From Campylobacter sp. RM16187 (GTDB lineage: Bacteria; Campylobacterota; Campylobacteria; Campylobacterales; Campylobacteraceae): 64,000 nucleotides of DNA. The stretch covers positions 1-64,000 of the forward strand of contig NZ_CP012549.1 of assembly GCF_025319965.1 (NCBI RefSeq). The letters run 5' to 3'. Below are positions 47,735-56,671 of this stretch, in pieces. Positions within the stretch are counted from its first letter, which is position 1; each line of letters starts with the position of its first letter. The notes below the pieces were generated by a model. That model saw only the letters and a program-made list of their open reading frames with translations. It ran no database searches and had not been told where the DNA came from. The position numbers were made by a program, and so were the translations under genes.

Positions 47735-49852
47735 TCACCTCATCGCCCTAACGGAATTTAGTATCGCTATAAGTGCCACGCCTACATCGCCAAACACGGC
47801 TTCCCACATCGTTGCGTATCCTAAGGCTCCCATTATCATGATGGCGGCTTTTACGCCGAGTGCGAAGATGATGTTTTGCCAAACGATCGCACGCGTTTTT
47901 TTGGCGATTTTAAGCGCGGTTGCTATCTTTGAGGGCTCATCGTTCATTATGACGATATCGGCTGCTTCTATCGCCGCGTCGCTTCCGACTCCGCCCATAG
48001 CTACGCCCACGTCGGCTCTTGCAAGCACTGGTGCGTCGTTTATGCCGTCTCCTACGAACATCACTTTGCCCCACCCTGCTTTTTGGGCTAAAATTTCTTC
48101 TAGTTTCTCGACTTTTTGTGTGGGCAAAAGCTCTGCAAAAACTTGCGTAATGCCAAGTTTATCCGCGACATCTTGTGCGATTTCTTTGCTATCTCCTGTT
48201 AGCATTACAGTGTCTTTTACACCTTCTTTTTTGATCTTTAAAATCGCCTCTTTGGCGTCTGTTTTTAACTCATCGGTTATTATAAATTTGCCTGCAAATT
48301 CTCCGTTTATCGCTATATAAACCACCGTTCCAAGTTCGTTTGAGGCCTCAAATTTAACTCCTTGAAGAGTCATAAATTTGGCATTGCCAGCAATTATATC
48401 CTTGCCGCTTATGCTTGCTTTTATTCCCTGCCCTGCTACTTCTTCAAATTTCAAGATATCTAATTCGTTGATTTTGCTTCCCTTGCTCTCGTACTCTTTT
48501 ACGATGGAATTTGCGATCGGATGGGTTGAGAAAAATTCCGCATGGGCCGCTAGCTTTAGCAACTCTTCTTCGCTTTTTATTTGTAAATTTTTGCTGCATA
48601 GCTTGATCTTGCTTACTTTAAAAACTCCTTTTGTAAGCGTTCCTGTCTTATCAAAAACGACTGTATCGACGCTGTTTAATGCTTCTAGATAGTTTGCGCC
48701 CTTAATGAGTATGCCGTGCTTTGAAGCGCCACCGATACCGCCAAAAAACCCAAGCGGGATGGAGACAACTAGCGCGCAGGGGCATGAGATAACCAAAAAT
48801 ACAAGCGCCTTATAGGCCCAAACCGATAGCTCTTCGTTAAAGATAATCGGCGGGATAAATGCAAGCATAAGCGCGACGAGAACGACTGCGGGAGTGTAAT
48901 ACCTTGCAAATTTCGTGATGAAATTTTCCGTTTTTGATTTTTTAGAGCTTGCATTTTGCACGAGATAAAGTATCTTTGAGACCGTTGATTCGGCGAAAAT
49001 TTTGCTTACTTTTATCGTTACCAGCGCGCTTTTGTTTATGTAGCCGCTTAGCGCACTTTCTCCTATGTCGATCTCTTTTGGAAGCGATTCTCCTGTAAGA
49101 GCCGAGGTGTCAAAAGTAGAAAATCCCCCTATGATCTCTCCGTCAAGCGGCACCTTTTCGCCCGGTTTTACGACAATGAGATCGCCCACTTTAACGCTTT
49201 CGGGCGAGACTTTTTGTATCTGTACGCCAAACTTTAAATTTGCAAAATCAGGTCTTATATCCATAAGCGAGGCGATCGATTTGCGCGATTTGTTTACCGC
49301 CATCTCCTGAAAGAGCTCGCCTATCTGATAAAAGAGCATAACGGCAACGGCTTCGGGATACTCTTTGATAACAAAGGCTCCAAGCGTGGCTATGCCCATA
49401 AGGAAATTTTCATCAAACACTCGTCCTTTTACGATGTTTTTAGCAGCACTTGCAAGCACGCTCCAGCCGATGATAAAGTAGCTTGCCAAAAATAGCGCAA
49501 ATTTAAGCGTTTCGCTAGCGGGAGCCGTAAGTGCGATGACAAAGAGTACTCCGCCTGCGACAATTTTTGTGATTATGTTTTTTATGCTGCTATTTTCATG
49601 ATTATGTGAAGCGCTTTTTTGCTTGTATTGAGTGACGATAACACCGTCTTCTATGCTGTCAACAAGGGCTTGAATTTCTTTGACAAACTTGTCTACCTGC
49701 AAGGTTTTGCTACTTTTTATAAAAATTTTTTGCCCCAAGAAGTCTAAATTCGCCTCTTTTATATCAGGCATTTTTGCTATCTTTGCCTCGATCTTCGCCG
49801 CACAGTTCGCGCAGGTTAGATTCCTAAGCGATAGGGTTATCTCGCTACTCAT
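47735..49852 (-). CDS. P-type zinc/cadmium/lead-exporting ATPase
   Basis: A P1B-type efflux pump (705 aa). The N-terminal metal-binding domain has LTCANCAAK (Cys14, Cys17). The translocation motif CPC is in SCPCALVVSIPLG near residue 357, phosphorylation Asp is in FDKTGTLTKG near 400 and the hinge is GDGINDAPVLARADVGVAMG. The last segment keeps an Asp in AVFGDVGVALIAILNS, the residue that marks zinc/cadmium pumps (ZntA, CadA) rather than copper pumps. It follows its repressor by one base. Confidence 0.93.
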   Translation of the reverse strand: MSSEITLSLRNLTCANCAAKIEAKIAKMPDIKEANLDFLGQKIFIKSSKTLQVDKFVKEIQALVDSIEDGVIVTQYKQKSASHNHENSSIKNIITKIVAGGVLFVIALTAPASETLKFALFLASYFIIGWSVLASAAKNIVKGRVFDENFLMGIATLGAFVIKEYPEAVAVMLFYQIGELFQEMAVNKSRKSIASLMDIRPDFANLKFGVQIQKVSPESVKVGDLIVVKPGEKVPLDGEIIGGFSTFDTSALTGESLPKEIDIGESALSGYINKSALVTIKVSKIFAESTVSKILYLVQNASSKKSKTENFITKFARYYTPAVVLVALMLAFIPPIIFNEELSVWAYKALVFLVISCPCALVVSIPLGFFGGIGGASKHGILIKGANYLEALNSVDTVVFDKTGTLTKGVFKVSKIKLCSKNLQIKSEEELLKLAAHAEFFSTHPIANSIVKEYESKGSKINELDILKFEEVAGQGIKASISGKDIIAGNAKFMTLQGVKFEASNELGTVVYIAINGEFAGKFIITDELKTDAKEAILKIKKEGVKDTVMLTGDSKEIAQDVADKLGITQVFAELLPTQKVEKLEEILAQKAGWGKVMFVGDGINDAPVLARADVGVAMGGVGSDAAIEAADIVIMNDEPSKIATALKIAKKTRAIVWQNIIFALGVKAAIMIMGALGYATMWEAVFGDVGVALIAILNSVRAMR

Positions 49853-49853
49853 T

Positions 49854-50231
49854 TTATCTCTCCATGATGTGCGTAAGTCCTTGTTCGATGATGCTTTTTA
49901 CGTGTTCGTCGTCAAGTGAATAATAAACTACCTTGCCCTGTTTTTTGTGCTTAACCAGTCTTCCTTGCTTAAGTATTCTAAGCTGATGCGAGATGGCCGA
50001 GTGACTCATGCCAAAAAGTGCTGCGATATCGCAGACGCACATTTGCGATTTGGATAGTGCGCTTAGGATTTTTATCCTTGTCGTGTCGCCTAAAATTTTA
50101 AAAAAATCCCCAAGATCGTATAAAATTTCTTCGCTTTTTAGCTCGCTTTTTACTTTTTCTATCACATCTTGATGTATGATCGTGCTTTCGCAAACCGCTT
50201 CTAAATCGCTATTTTGAATATTTTCTTGCAT
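49854..50231 (-). CDS. ArsR/SmtB-family metal-sensing repressor (CadC-like)
   Basis: A 125-residue winged-helix repressor. The alpha3N/alpha3 metal site motif appears as QMCVCDIAALFGMSHSAISH, as in CadC, with one more Cys in the N-terminal arm (EAVCEST). The alpha5 zinc site is also kept (DEHV followed ten residues later by H and two later by E in THIMER). Both sites are known from CadC and SmtB. On metal binding it should release the operator just upstream and allow expression of itself and the pump. Confidence 0.92.
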   Translation of the reverse strand: MQENIQNSDLEAVCESTIIHQDVIEKVKSELKSEEILYDLGDFFKILGDTTRIKILSALSKSQMCVCDIAALFGMSHSAISHQLRILKQGRLVKHKKQGKVVYYSLDDEHVKSIIEQGLTHIMER

Positions 50232-50243
50232 TTTTTGCCTTTA

Positions 50244-50298
50244 TATATGAACAATTATTCATTTGAGCAAGTATATAACTTTAAAAATGGTTTGTCAA
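50244..50298 (-). promoter_or_regulatory. Metal-responsive promoter and SmtB/CadC-type operator
   Basis: On the minus strand TTGACA (50293-50298), exactly 17 bases, then TATACT (50270-50275). Just downstream lies TGAATAATTGTTCA (50248-50261), the imperfect palindrome of SmtB/CzrA/CadC operators (TGAAC...TTCA), with AT flanks. The operator covers the expected transcription start, so bound repressor would block transcription. Confidence 0.85.
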
Positions 50299-50384
50299 GG
50301 ATGAAATTTGCTAAAATTTAAGGCTAAATTTGGCCTATTAACCCGCACGGCTTTATTTATCGTGCGAGTTTGAAAGTGTAAAAT

Positions 50385-50828
50385 TTAGATGAAAGAGGCT
50401 TGATTGCGAGCTTTTTGTATTCTGGTTAGATCGTATTTTAGGATTATAAATCCAAGTGCGACCATGAAAATGTCTTTAAGTATGAAGCCATCCGGCTTGC
50501 CAAGTTGCGGCATGAGGCTAAGTGTGACAAGACCAGTTAGGATCACGATGAGCGCGCCTAGAATTCCGGCTTTTGGCTTTTTGTAACCGATTGCAAGTGC
50601 GATATATCCGATACTTTCAATAACTCCTAAAAAATAGCTAGCTCCGTGAAAGCCAAAAATAGCATAGAGAAAATTTAGCCAAGTTGCCGATATAATCGGC
50701 TTTAAAAGCTCGACTTCAAACTCAAACCACTTGTAGTTACCAAATAAAAATAGCACCAAGATGAGCGCAAATCTTGCGAATTTGATCTCAAATTCCGAAT
50801 TTGTAAATTTGTGAATTAAATTTTGCAT
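50385..50828 (-). CDS. DUF417 (YkgB-like) membrane protein
   Basis: A 147-residue inner-membrane protein with four hydrophobic segments. LILVLFLFGNYKWFEFEVEL and SWLNFLYAIFGFHGASYFLG-like segments (here TWLNFLYAIFGFHGASYFLG) match the DUF417 family, related to DoxX. In E. coli members are linked to reactive chlorine resistance, so a redox-stress role is possible but not shown. Confidence 0.75.
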   Translation of the reverse strand: MQNLIHKFTNSEFEIKFARFALILVLFLFGNYKWFEFEVELLKPIISATWLNFLYAIFGFHGASYFLGVIESIGYIALAIGYKKPKAGILGALIVILTGLVTLSLMPQLGKPDGFILKDIFMVALGFIILKYDLTRIQKARNQASFI

Positions 50829-50918
50829 GTTTATCCTGTTTTTAAATTTGCAAAATTGTAACCAAAGAAGCGTTATGTAGTGTGAAATTTGAGATTTAGC
50901 CGAGAAAATCGGCTAAAT

Positions 50919-51698
50919 TTAGTAGCGAATTTTGTTAGTTTTTAAAAAATTCCTTAGATCTTCGTATTCGCTGTTTTCAAAGTAGCGCCATTTGCCGGGC
51001 TTTAGCATGCCAAGATCGACACGTCCGTAGCTAACGCGCTTTAGATCCATGACTTCAAGGTCAAAGTAGCCAAAAAACCTTCTTAATTCGCGGTTTTTGC
51101 CTTCGTTTATGATGACTTTTAGTTTCGTGTATCCGCCGCTTGAGCCAAAAATTTTATATGCTAAAAATGGCTTAAATTCCATTGACTTTATCTCGGTTTT
51201 AGCGTGCGCGCCCTTGGTTGCATCCTCGGCGAAAAAGCCCTCTTGCATTGCGGTTATGACTTCTTGCCCTACTTCGCCTTTAACTTTTAGATAATACATT
51301 CTTTCTAAATCGCTATCCATAAGTGCAGTTGCGATAGCCGGTGCGTCAGTTAGCAGCAAAAGCCCTTCACTAGCGTAATCAAGCCTGCCTACGCTTACAA
51401 ATTTAGCAAAATTTCGCGGCAAGCTATCGTATATCGTCTTTCGTCCGCGATCATCTTTTTTGCTCACTAGCTCGCCCTTTTGCTTGTGATAGACGATCAC
51501 TGTAAAATCTTTTTTAAGCTTTACGAGGCGGCCGTTTATCTTAACCTTATCCTCATCGCTAACACTTGTTGCAAGCTCGCTAACAACGCGGTTATTTACG
51601 CTAACTTTGCCGTTTTTGATGAGCTCATCGGCCTCGCGACGCGAATAACTCGTGTTGTGTGAGATAAATTTATTAAGTCTTGTTTTTGAACTTTCCAT
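50919..51698 (-). CDS. Pseudouridine synthase, RsuA/RluB family
   Basis: An S4 RNA-binding domain (residues 1-60, MESSKTRLNKFISHNTSYSR onward) precedes the catalytic domain with the motif VGRLDYASEGLLLLTD near residue 103; the Asp is the nucleophile. It resembles RluB, which modifies 23S rRNA. Its start overlaps the kdsD stop by one base. Gene order rluB-kdsD-rnj-ksgA runs on the minus strand as one unit. Confidence 0.9.
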   Translation of the reverse strand: MESSKTRLNKFISHNTSYSRREADELIKNGKVSVNNRVVSELATSVSDEDKVKINGRLVKLKKDFTVIVYHKQKGELVSKKDDRGRKTIYDSLPRNFAKFVSVGRLDYASEGLLLLTDAPAIATALMDSDLERMYYLKVKGEVGQEVITAMQEGFFAEDATKGAHAKTEIKSMEFKPFLAYKIFGSSGGYTKLKVIINEGKNRELRRFFGYFDLEVMDLKRVSYGRVDLGMLKPGKWRYFENSEYEDLRNFLKTNKIRY

Positions 51699-52660
51699 TA
51701 TAGCCCCAAACTCGATAAATCATGTATATGCAGCACTCCGATCGGTCTTTCGCCCTCGTCAAGCACTACTAAAATTTGGATCTTGTACTCTTCTATCAGC
51801 TTTAGCGAATCTATTGCTAACATCTCTTTGTTTGTTAGTGTTTTTGGCGTTTTAGTTGCGTAGGTTATCGCTTTTTCGTTGATGTCAAAGCTCTCGCTCA
51901 TAAGCGCTCTACGCAAGTCTCCGTCGCTTAAAACGGCCTTTAGCTTGCCTTCGTTATTAACTAACAAGACGTTACCAAGCTTGCCGTGAGTCATCGCGTC
52001 AATCGCTGATTTAAGGCTAACATCATCTTTTATGATCGGTAAATTTTGCGTTTTCATTACGTCTTTAACCTTGACAAATAGCCTCTTGCCAAGGCTTCCG
52101 CCGGGATGGAAATTCGCAAAATCCTCTTTCTTAAACTCTCTTTTTTTCATCAAGCAAACCGCAAGTGCGTCGCCAAGAGCCAGTGTGAGAGTGGTTGAGG
52201 TTGTAGGAGCGATATTTAGCGGGCAGGCCTCTTTGATGATGTCTAATTTTAAAAGAGCGTCGCTAAATTTGCCAAGGCTACTTTCCTTGCTCTTTGCCAT
52301 GCCGATTATCTTGATACCAAATCGCTTGATATGCGGCAAAATTCGCACGAGCTCATCGCTCTCGCCGCTAAAGCTAATCGCCAAAACAACGTCATTTTCA
52401 TCTATCATCCCAAGGTCGCCGTGCATCGCCTCGGTCGGGTGTATAAAAAAGCTTGGCGTGCCCGTGCTTGCAAGCGTGGCAGCTATCTTAGCGCCTATAT
52501 GCCCGCTTTTGCCGACTCCTGTTACGATTACCTTGCCTTTGGCGTTATATATCAAATTTACCGCCTCATCTATCTCGCTTCCAAGCTTGTTAGCTTGCCT
52601 AATGAGCTCGGCGGCCTCTTCTTTTAGCACTTCGCTTGCGATTTGTATCATATCTTGCAT
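51698..52660 (-). CDS. kdsD: Arabinose-5-phosphate isomerase (KdsD/KpsF)
   Basis: Converts ribulose-5-phosphate to arabinose-5-phosphate for Kdo, the core sugar of lipopolysaccharide. The SIS domain has VTGVGKSGHIGAKIAATLAS and HPTEAMHGDLGMI; two CBS domains follow from about residue 205. Length 320 aa is normal. It fits a Gram-negative cell with Kdo-based lipooligosaccharide. Confidence 0.93.
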   Translation of the reverse strand: MQDMIQIASEVLKEEAAELIRQANKLGSEIDEAVNLIYNAKGKVIVTGVGKSGHIGAKIAATLASTGTPSFFIHPTEAMHGDLGMIDENDVVLAISFSGESDELVRILPHIKRFGIKIIGMAKSKESSLGKFSDALLKLDIIKEACPLNIAPTTSTTLTLALGDALAVCLMKKREFKKEDFANFHPGGSLGKRLFVKVKDVMKTQNLPIIKDDVSLKSAIDAMTHGKLGNVLLVNNEGKLKAVLSDGDLRRALMSESFDINEKAITYATKTPKTLTNKEMLAIDSLKLIEEYKIQILVVLDEGERPIGVLHIHDLSSLGL

Positions 52661-52668
52661 TTTAAACC

Positions 52669-54825
52669 TTACATCAAATAAATTATCGGAACGATGGTAG
52701 GGTATTTTTTAACCTTCCTAAATATATGCTTTCTTATCACTTGGCGCACCTGGCTTTCAAGCATGCGGCTGTCTTTTAACAGCTCTTCTTTTACGTTGCT
52801 TAAAAACTGCACGAGCACCTCTTCCATCTCTTTACTAAACTCCGCGTCTTGTTTGTCTGCAACGAGACCGTAGCTAACTACGCGCGGTTTGTTTATAAGC
52901 TTTTGGCTGTGGCGTGAAATTTGAGCGATGATCATGACTACGCCCGCTTCTGCCAAATTTTGGCGGTCGATAACGACATCGTCTGAAATTTGCTTGTTGA
53001 TCTGGTTATCTATAAAGACTTTACCGGTCTTAACGGTCTTTGCTCGTTTCATATATTTTTGGCAAATTTCAACCTGATCGCCGTCACTCATAAGATATAT
53101 GTTTCGCTCATCCACTCCGCAGCTTATGGCTGTCTCTTTGTGTTTTGCGATGTGGTTGTATTCGCCGTGAACCGGAAGGAAAAATTTCGGCTTCGTTAGG
53201 CGGATCATGAGCTTTTGCTCCTCTTGCGCGGCGTGTCCGCTTACGTGAATTTCGCTAAAATCCTGATACGCTACGCTTGCGCCTGATTTGATGAGGAAAT
53301 TTAGTACCGTTGAAACGCTTGTTTCGTTGCCGGGGATTGCCTTTGAGCTGATTATGATCTGGTCGGTTGGCTTGATTTTTATGTATTTGTGCTCGTCCGT
53401 TGCCATGCGATATAGCGCACTCATCGTCTCGCCTTGGCTGCCTGTGGTTACGATTAGCACCTCGTTATCTTTAAATTTGCCGACCTCATTTGCGTCTATA
53501 AAAATTTTCTTATCGAGCTTTACGTAGCCTAGCTCCATTGCTGTATAGAGGTTTCTCTCCATACTTCTGCCGATGACGCAGACCTTGCGGTTGTATTTAA
53601 GCCCCCACTCGATAGCCTGATAGACGCGGTGGATGTTTGAGCTAAATGTGCTCATTATCACGCGTCCTTTGGCTTTGGCAAATATCGCGTCAAAGGTCTT
53701 TCCTACGCTGCTTTCGCTCTTTGTGATGCCCTCTTTGTAGCTGTTTGTGCTATCGCTCATTAGGCACAGCACGCCCCTTTCTCCGTAGTATGCGATACGT
53801 CCTAAGTCCGTCGGATAGCCGTCAATAGGCGTGTGGTCTATCTTAAAGTCACCCGTGTGCAAGATCGTGCCGGCTTTTGTCGTGATGGCAAGCGCGGATG
53901 AGTCGATAATGGAGTGAGTTATATGTATCCACTCAACTTCAAAATCACCGATCAGATAAGGCTTGCGCTTTTCAACCGAGCGAAAGAGCGAGCGTTCTTG
54001 CTTTAGTCCATGCTCTTCAAATTTGTTGTTTATCATTCCAAGCGGAAGCGGTGTGGCGTAGATCGGGAACTTAAACTCTTTGTAAAAATACGGCACCGCA
54101 CCGATGTGATCCTCGTGCGCGTGAGTTATGATGACACCTTTTACCTTGTCTTTGATCTTTCTAACGTAGTCAAAATCAGGTATCAAGATATCCACCCCGT
54201 GCATGCTCTCGCTTGGAAAGCTCATGCCGATATCTACGATTATCGCGCTTGTTTCAGTCTCAAACACTGTCATGTTTCCGCCGATCTCGCCAAGCCCGCC
54301 AAGCGGAGTCACGCGGATCTTATGCTCACTTGAATTTAGGTATTTAAGCGGCTCTAGACGAAGCTCGTGAGTGGCTTTGTTCGCCTCTATCGCACTTGCG
54401 ATATCTTGCTGCCACTGTTCGTTACCATTTAGTTTAGCAGGCAAATTTTTCTTTGCTTTTTTGCTCTTTTTTGGCTTTTGAGTATCATCATTTGAGCTGT
54501 TTTGAGCTACATTAGCGTTTTTGTTTTCAGTATTATGATTTTTTGCAGGGGCTTGAGAATTTTGCCCGCCGTTTTGCGAATGTTGCTTTTTATGCTGTTT
54601 TGAGTTGGATTTTTTGCCGTTTTGCTTGCTCGTGTTAGCTTGTTTTAAACCCTCTGCTTCGCCGTCAAATGGAGCCGCAAAGAAATTATCTATAACGTTA
54701 TTGCTCGCCTTTTGCTCGGCACTTACCTCTGTGCTGATCTCGCCTTGGTTGTTCTTGTTTTTCGGGCGAAATCTTCGTTTTTTATTACTCTTTCCTTTTG
54801 AGACTACAACTTTGTCTTCGTTCAT
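52669..54825 (-). CDS. rnj: Ribonuclease J
   Basis: RNase J is a 5'-exonuclease and endonuclease of the metallo-beta-lactamase fold and the main RNA degrader in Campylobacterota, which lack RNase E. The zinc motif HxHxDH is seen in THAHEDHIG near residue 236, and later HVSGHAAQEE belongs to the beta-CASP part. Residues 1 to about 160 are a low-complexity, Lys/Asn/Gln-rich extension; a similar extension is known in H. pylori RNase J. The start lies 41 bases inside ksgA. Confidence 0.93.
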   Translation of the reverse strand: MNEDKVVVSKGKSNKKRRFRPKNKNNQGEISTEVSAEQKASNNVIDNFFAAPFDGEAEGLKQANTSKQNGKKSNSKQHKKQHSQNGGQNSQAPAKNHNTENKNANVAQNSSNDDTQKPKKSKKAKKNLPAKLNGNEQWQQDIASAIEANKATHELRLEPLKYLNSSEHKIRVTPLGGLGEIGGNMTVFETETSAIIVDIGMSFPSESMHGVDILIPDFDYVRKIKDKVKGVIITHAHEDHIGAVPYFYKEFKFPIYATPLPLGMINNKFEEHGLKQERSLFRSVEKRKPYLIGDFEVEWIHITHSIIDSSALAITTKAGTILHTGDFKIDHTPIDGYPTDLGRIAYYGERGVLCLMSDSTNSYKEGITKSESSVGKTFDAIFAKAKGRVIMSTFSSNIHRVYQAIEWGLKYNRKVCVIGRSMERNLYTAMELGYVKLDKKIFIDANEVGKFKDNEVLIVTTGSQGETMSALYRMATDEHKYIKIKPTDQIIISSKAIPGNETSVSTVLNFLIKSGASVAYQDFSEIHVSGHAAQEEQKLMIRLTKPKFFLPVHGEYNHIAKHKETAISCGVDERNIYLMSDGDQVEICQKYMKRAKTVKTGKVFIDNQINKQISDDVVIDRQNLAEAGVVMIIAQISRHSQKLINKPRVVSYGLVADKQDAEFSKEMEEVLVQFLSNVKEELLKDSRMLESQVRQVIRKHIFRKVKKYPTIVPIIYLM

Positions 54826-55633
54826 CGTTTACCTTTAGTTTTTTAAATATTTTTAGATAAACATTGGCGTCGATCTCGTGAGGACGTAAATTTTGGCTCA
54901 AATTTAGCTCGCCGTAAATTTCAGCCAGCAAGGATTTATCGAAATTTGCAGATAAATTTTTGCTAAGCGTCTTTCTCGGTGCGCTAAAAGCGGTTTTTAA
55001 TAAATTTTTAAATTTTTCATACTCAAATTTAGTTTTAAAAACAGCGTTTTTGCCTATCAAATTTTTGCTTTTTTGAATTTTTATAACAGATGAGGTTACT
55101 TTGGGAGGCGGGTTAAAACACTCGCTTGGCACGTCAAAAAGCAGCTCGCAGCCGCCTTGAAGCGAAGCTAAAATCGCCAGCGCGCTAAACTCGCTTTCGC
55201 CGCCTTTAGCGCTAAATTTGACCGCGACCTCTTTTTGTATCATCACAACAAGCCCGCGACATCTCTCATCTTCGATAGCGTTTAAAATCATCTTTGTGGC
55301 GACGTAGTATGGCAAATTTGCCGTTAAAAAGTAGTCTGTCTCACTCAAACCGCTTTCGTCCCACTGACTTAACGCATCTACGCAAAAAAGTCTTAATCGT
55401 CCGTCTTTGATCTCTTTTGCAAACTTTTTTTCAAGCAGTTCGTAAAGCTCGCTATCTATCTCGTAGCTTGTAACTAAGCTTGAAATTTGCAAAATTTTTG
55501 ACGTCAAATCACCTAAGCCAGACCCAATTTCTACTATGTTTTGCATATCTTTGGGAATCGATTGGATGATTTTGTTCAGCACATTTTGATCATGTAAAAA
55601 GTTTTGCCCAAAATGTTTCTTTGCCTTGATCAT
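54785..55633 (-). CDS. rsmA: 16S rRNA dimethyladenosine transferase
   Basis: RsmA (KsgA) dimethylates two adjacent adenosines near the 3' end of 16S rRNA. The SAM-binding motif VEIGSGLGDLTSKIL is near residue 36 and the catalytic NLPYY is in FLTANLPYYVATKM near 110. Its C-terminal 14 codons overlap the RNase J gene in another frame, an unusually long overlap that implies co-translation. Loss of this gene gives kasugamycin resistance. Confidence 0.95.
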   Translation of the reverse strand: MIKAKKHFGQNFLHDQNVLNKIIQSIPKDMQNIVEIGSGLGDLTSKILQISSLVTSYEIDSELYELLEKKFAKEIKDGRLRLFCVDALSQWDESGLSETDYFLTANLPYYVATKMILNAIEDERCRGLVVMIQKEVAVKFSAKGGESEFSALAILASLQGGCELLFDVPSECFNPPPKVTSSVIKIQKSKNLIGKNAVFKTKFEYEKFKNLLKTAFSAPRKTLSKNLSANFDKSLLAEIYGELNLSQNLRPHEIDANVYLKIFKKLKVNDERRQSCSLKRKE

Positions 55634-55827
55634 TTGGCAAATTTATCCAAACTTTGCTTATAAAAAGTTTATTTTGAAAAACAAATATCATTACGGCTAT
55701 GTTTTCTATCGAAATTTGGATGAAATTTGAGCTATGAATTTTTAGCATATTTATGATAGTAACTCTTAAGATTGCCCTTATAAATAATGTAATAGAATTT
55801 CTAGTAATATTTTATATAAGGTTTTTT

Positions 55828-56661
55828 ATGAACGCTATCGAGGTAAAAAACGTCACTCATTTTTACGGCAAAAAGCTGATTTATGAAAATTTGAGCTTTA
55901 GCGTGAAACAGGGCAGTGTCTTTGGAATTTTGGGCAGAAACGGAGTGGGCAAAAGCACGCTTATAAACATACTTATGGGCTACATCCGTCCAAAAAGCGG
56001 CGAGTGCAGAGTGCTTGGCAAAAATAGCTTTAACCTTGATAACGATACCAAGCGCGATATCGCCCTGCTGTTTGAGGGATTTACGAGCTTTGATCACCTT
56101 GGTATCGCGCAATACGAGGAATTTTTATCCGCATTTTATCCGCGCTGGGATAGCAAAATTTATAATGACTTGGCAAAGCTTTTAAAACTCAGCAAGGATC
56201 AAAAGCTAAATTCGATGTCCTTTGGGCAAAAATCTCAGGTTATCCTTGCCTCGCTCTTTGCGCAAGATGCGAAAGTGCTTATATTCGATGATTATTCCAT
56301 GGGGCTTGATGCGGGATATAGGCGGCTTTTTGGCGATTATCTGAAGGACTATCTTGACGGCAAAGATAAGACCGTGATCGTTACAAGCCACGTGATGAGC
56401 GATCTTGAAAATTTGATTGATGAGTTTTTGATCGTCGAGCGAGGAGGGCGAATTTTTCAAAGCAAGATGAGTGAATTTATGCGCGAATTTAAGGTTTATA
56501 AGTTGCCAAAAGAGCTTGACGTGAGCAAAGAAAATTTTAAAAATGTAGATGAGTTTAAACATCACAAAATGGCTTACGGATTTGTAAATTTAGACGGCTT
56601 TGAAGCGCAAAATGCAAGCTTTGAGGATAAGTTTTTAGGCTTTGTAGGCAGATACGAGTAG
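55828..56661 (+). CDS. ABC transporter ATP-binding protein (YtrB-like)
   Basis: A 277-residue ATPase subunit. Walker A is GRNGVGKST, the signature is NSMSFGQKSQV and Walker B is VLIFDDYSMGLD. The residue after the Walker B Asp, normally the catalytic Glu, is Asp here. The FYPRWD segment and lack of a standard LSGGQ place it near the YtrB group. The ATG at 55828 with AAGG upstream is chosen over a longer frame from 55753. Its permease follows after ten bases. Confidence 0.85.
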   Translation: MNAIEVKNVTHFYGKKLIYENLSFSVKQGSVFGILGRNGVGKSTLINILMGYIRPKSGECRVLGKNSFNLDNDTKRDIALLFEGFTSFDHLGIAQYEEFLSAFYPRWDSKIYNDLAKLLKLSKDQKLNSMSFGQKSQVILASLFAQDAKVLIFDDYSMGLDAGYRRLFGDYLKDYLDGKDKTVIVTSHVMSDLENLIDEFLIVERGGRIFQSKMSEFMREFKVYKLPKELDVSKENFKNVDEFKHHKMAYGFVNLDGFEAQNASFEDKFLGFVGRYE

Positions 56662-56671
56662 GGGGGCGGAC

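Noticed and set aside
47838-48320. 160-codon plus-strand frame within the zinc/cadmium ATPase gene
   Set aside because: Antisense shadow of a gene with clear P-type ATPase motifs.
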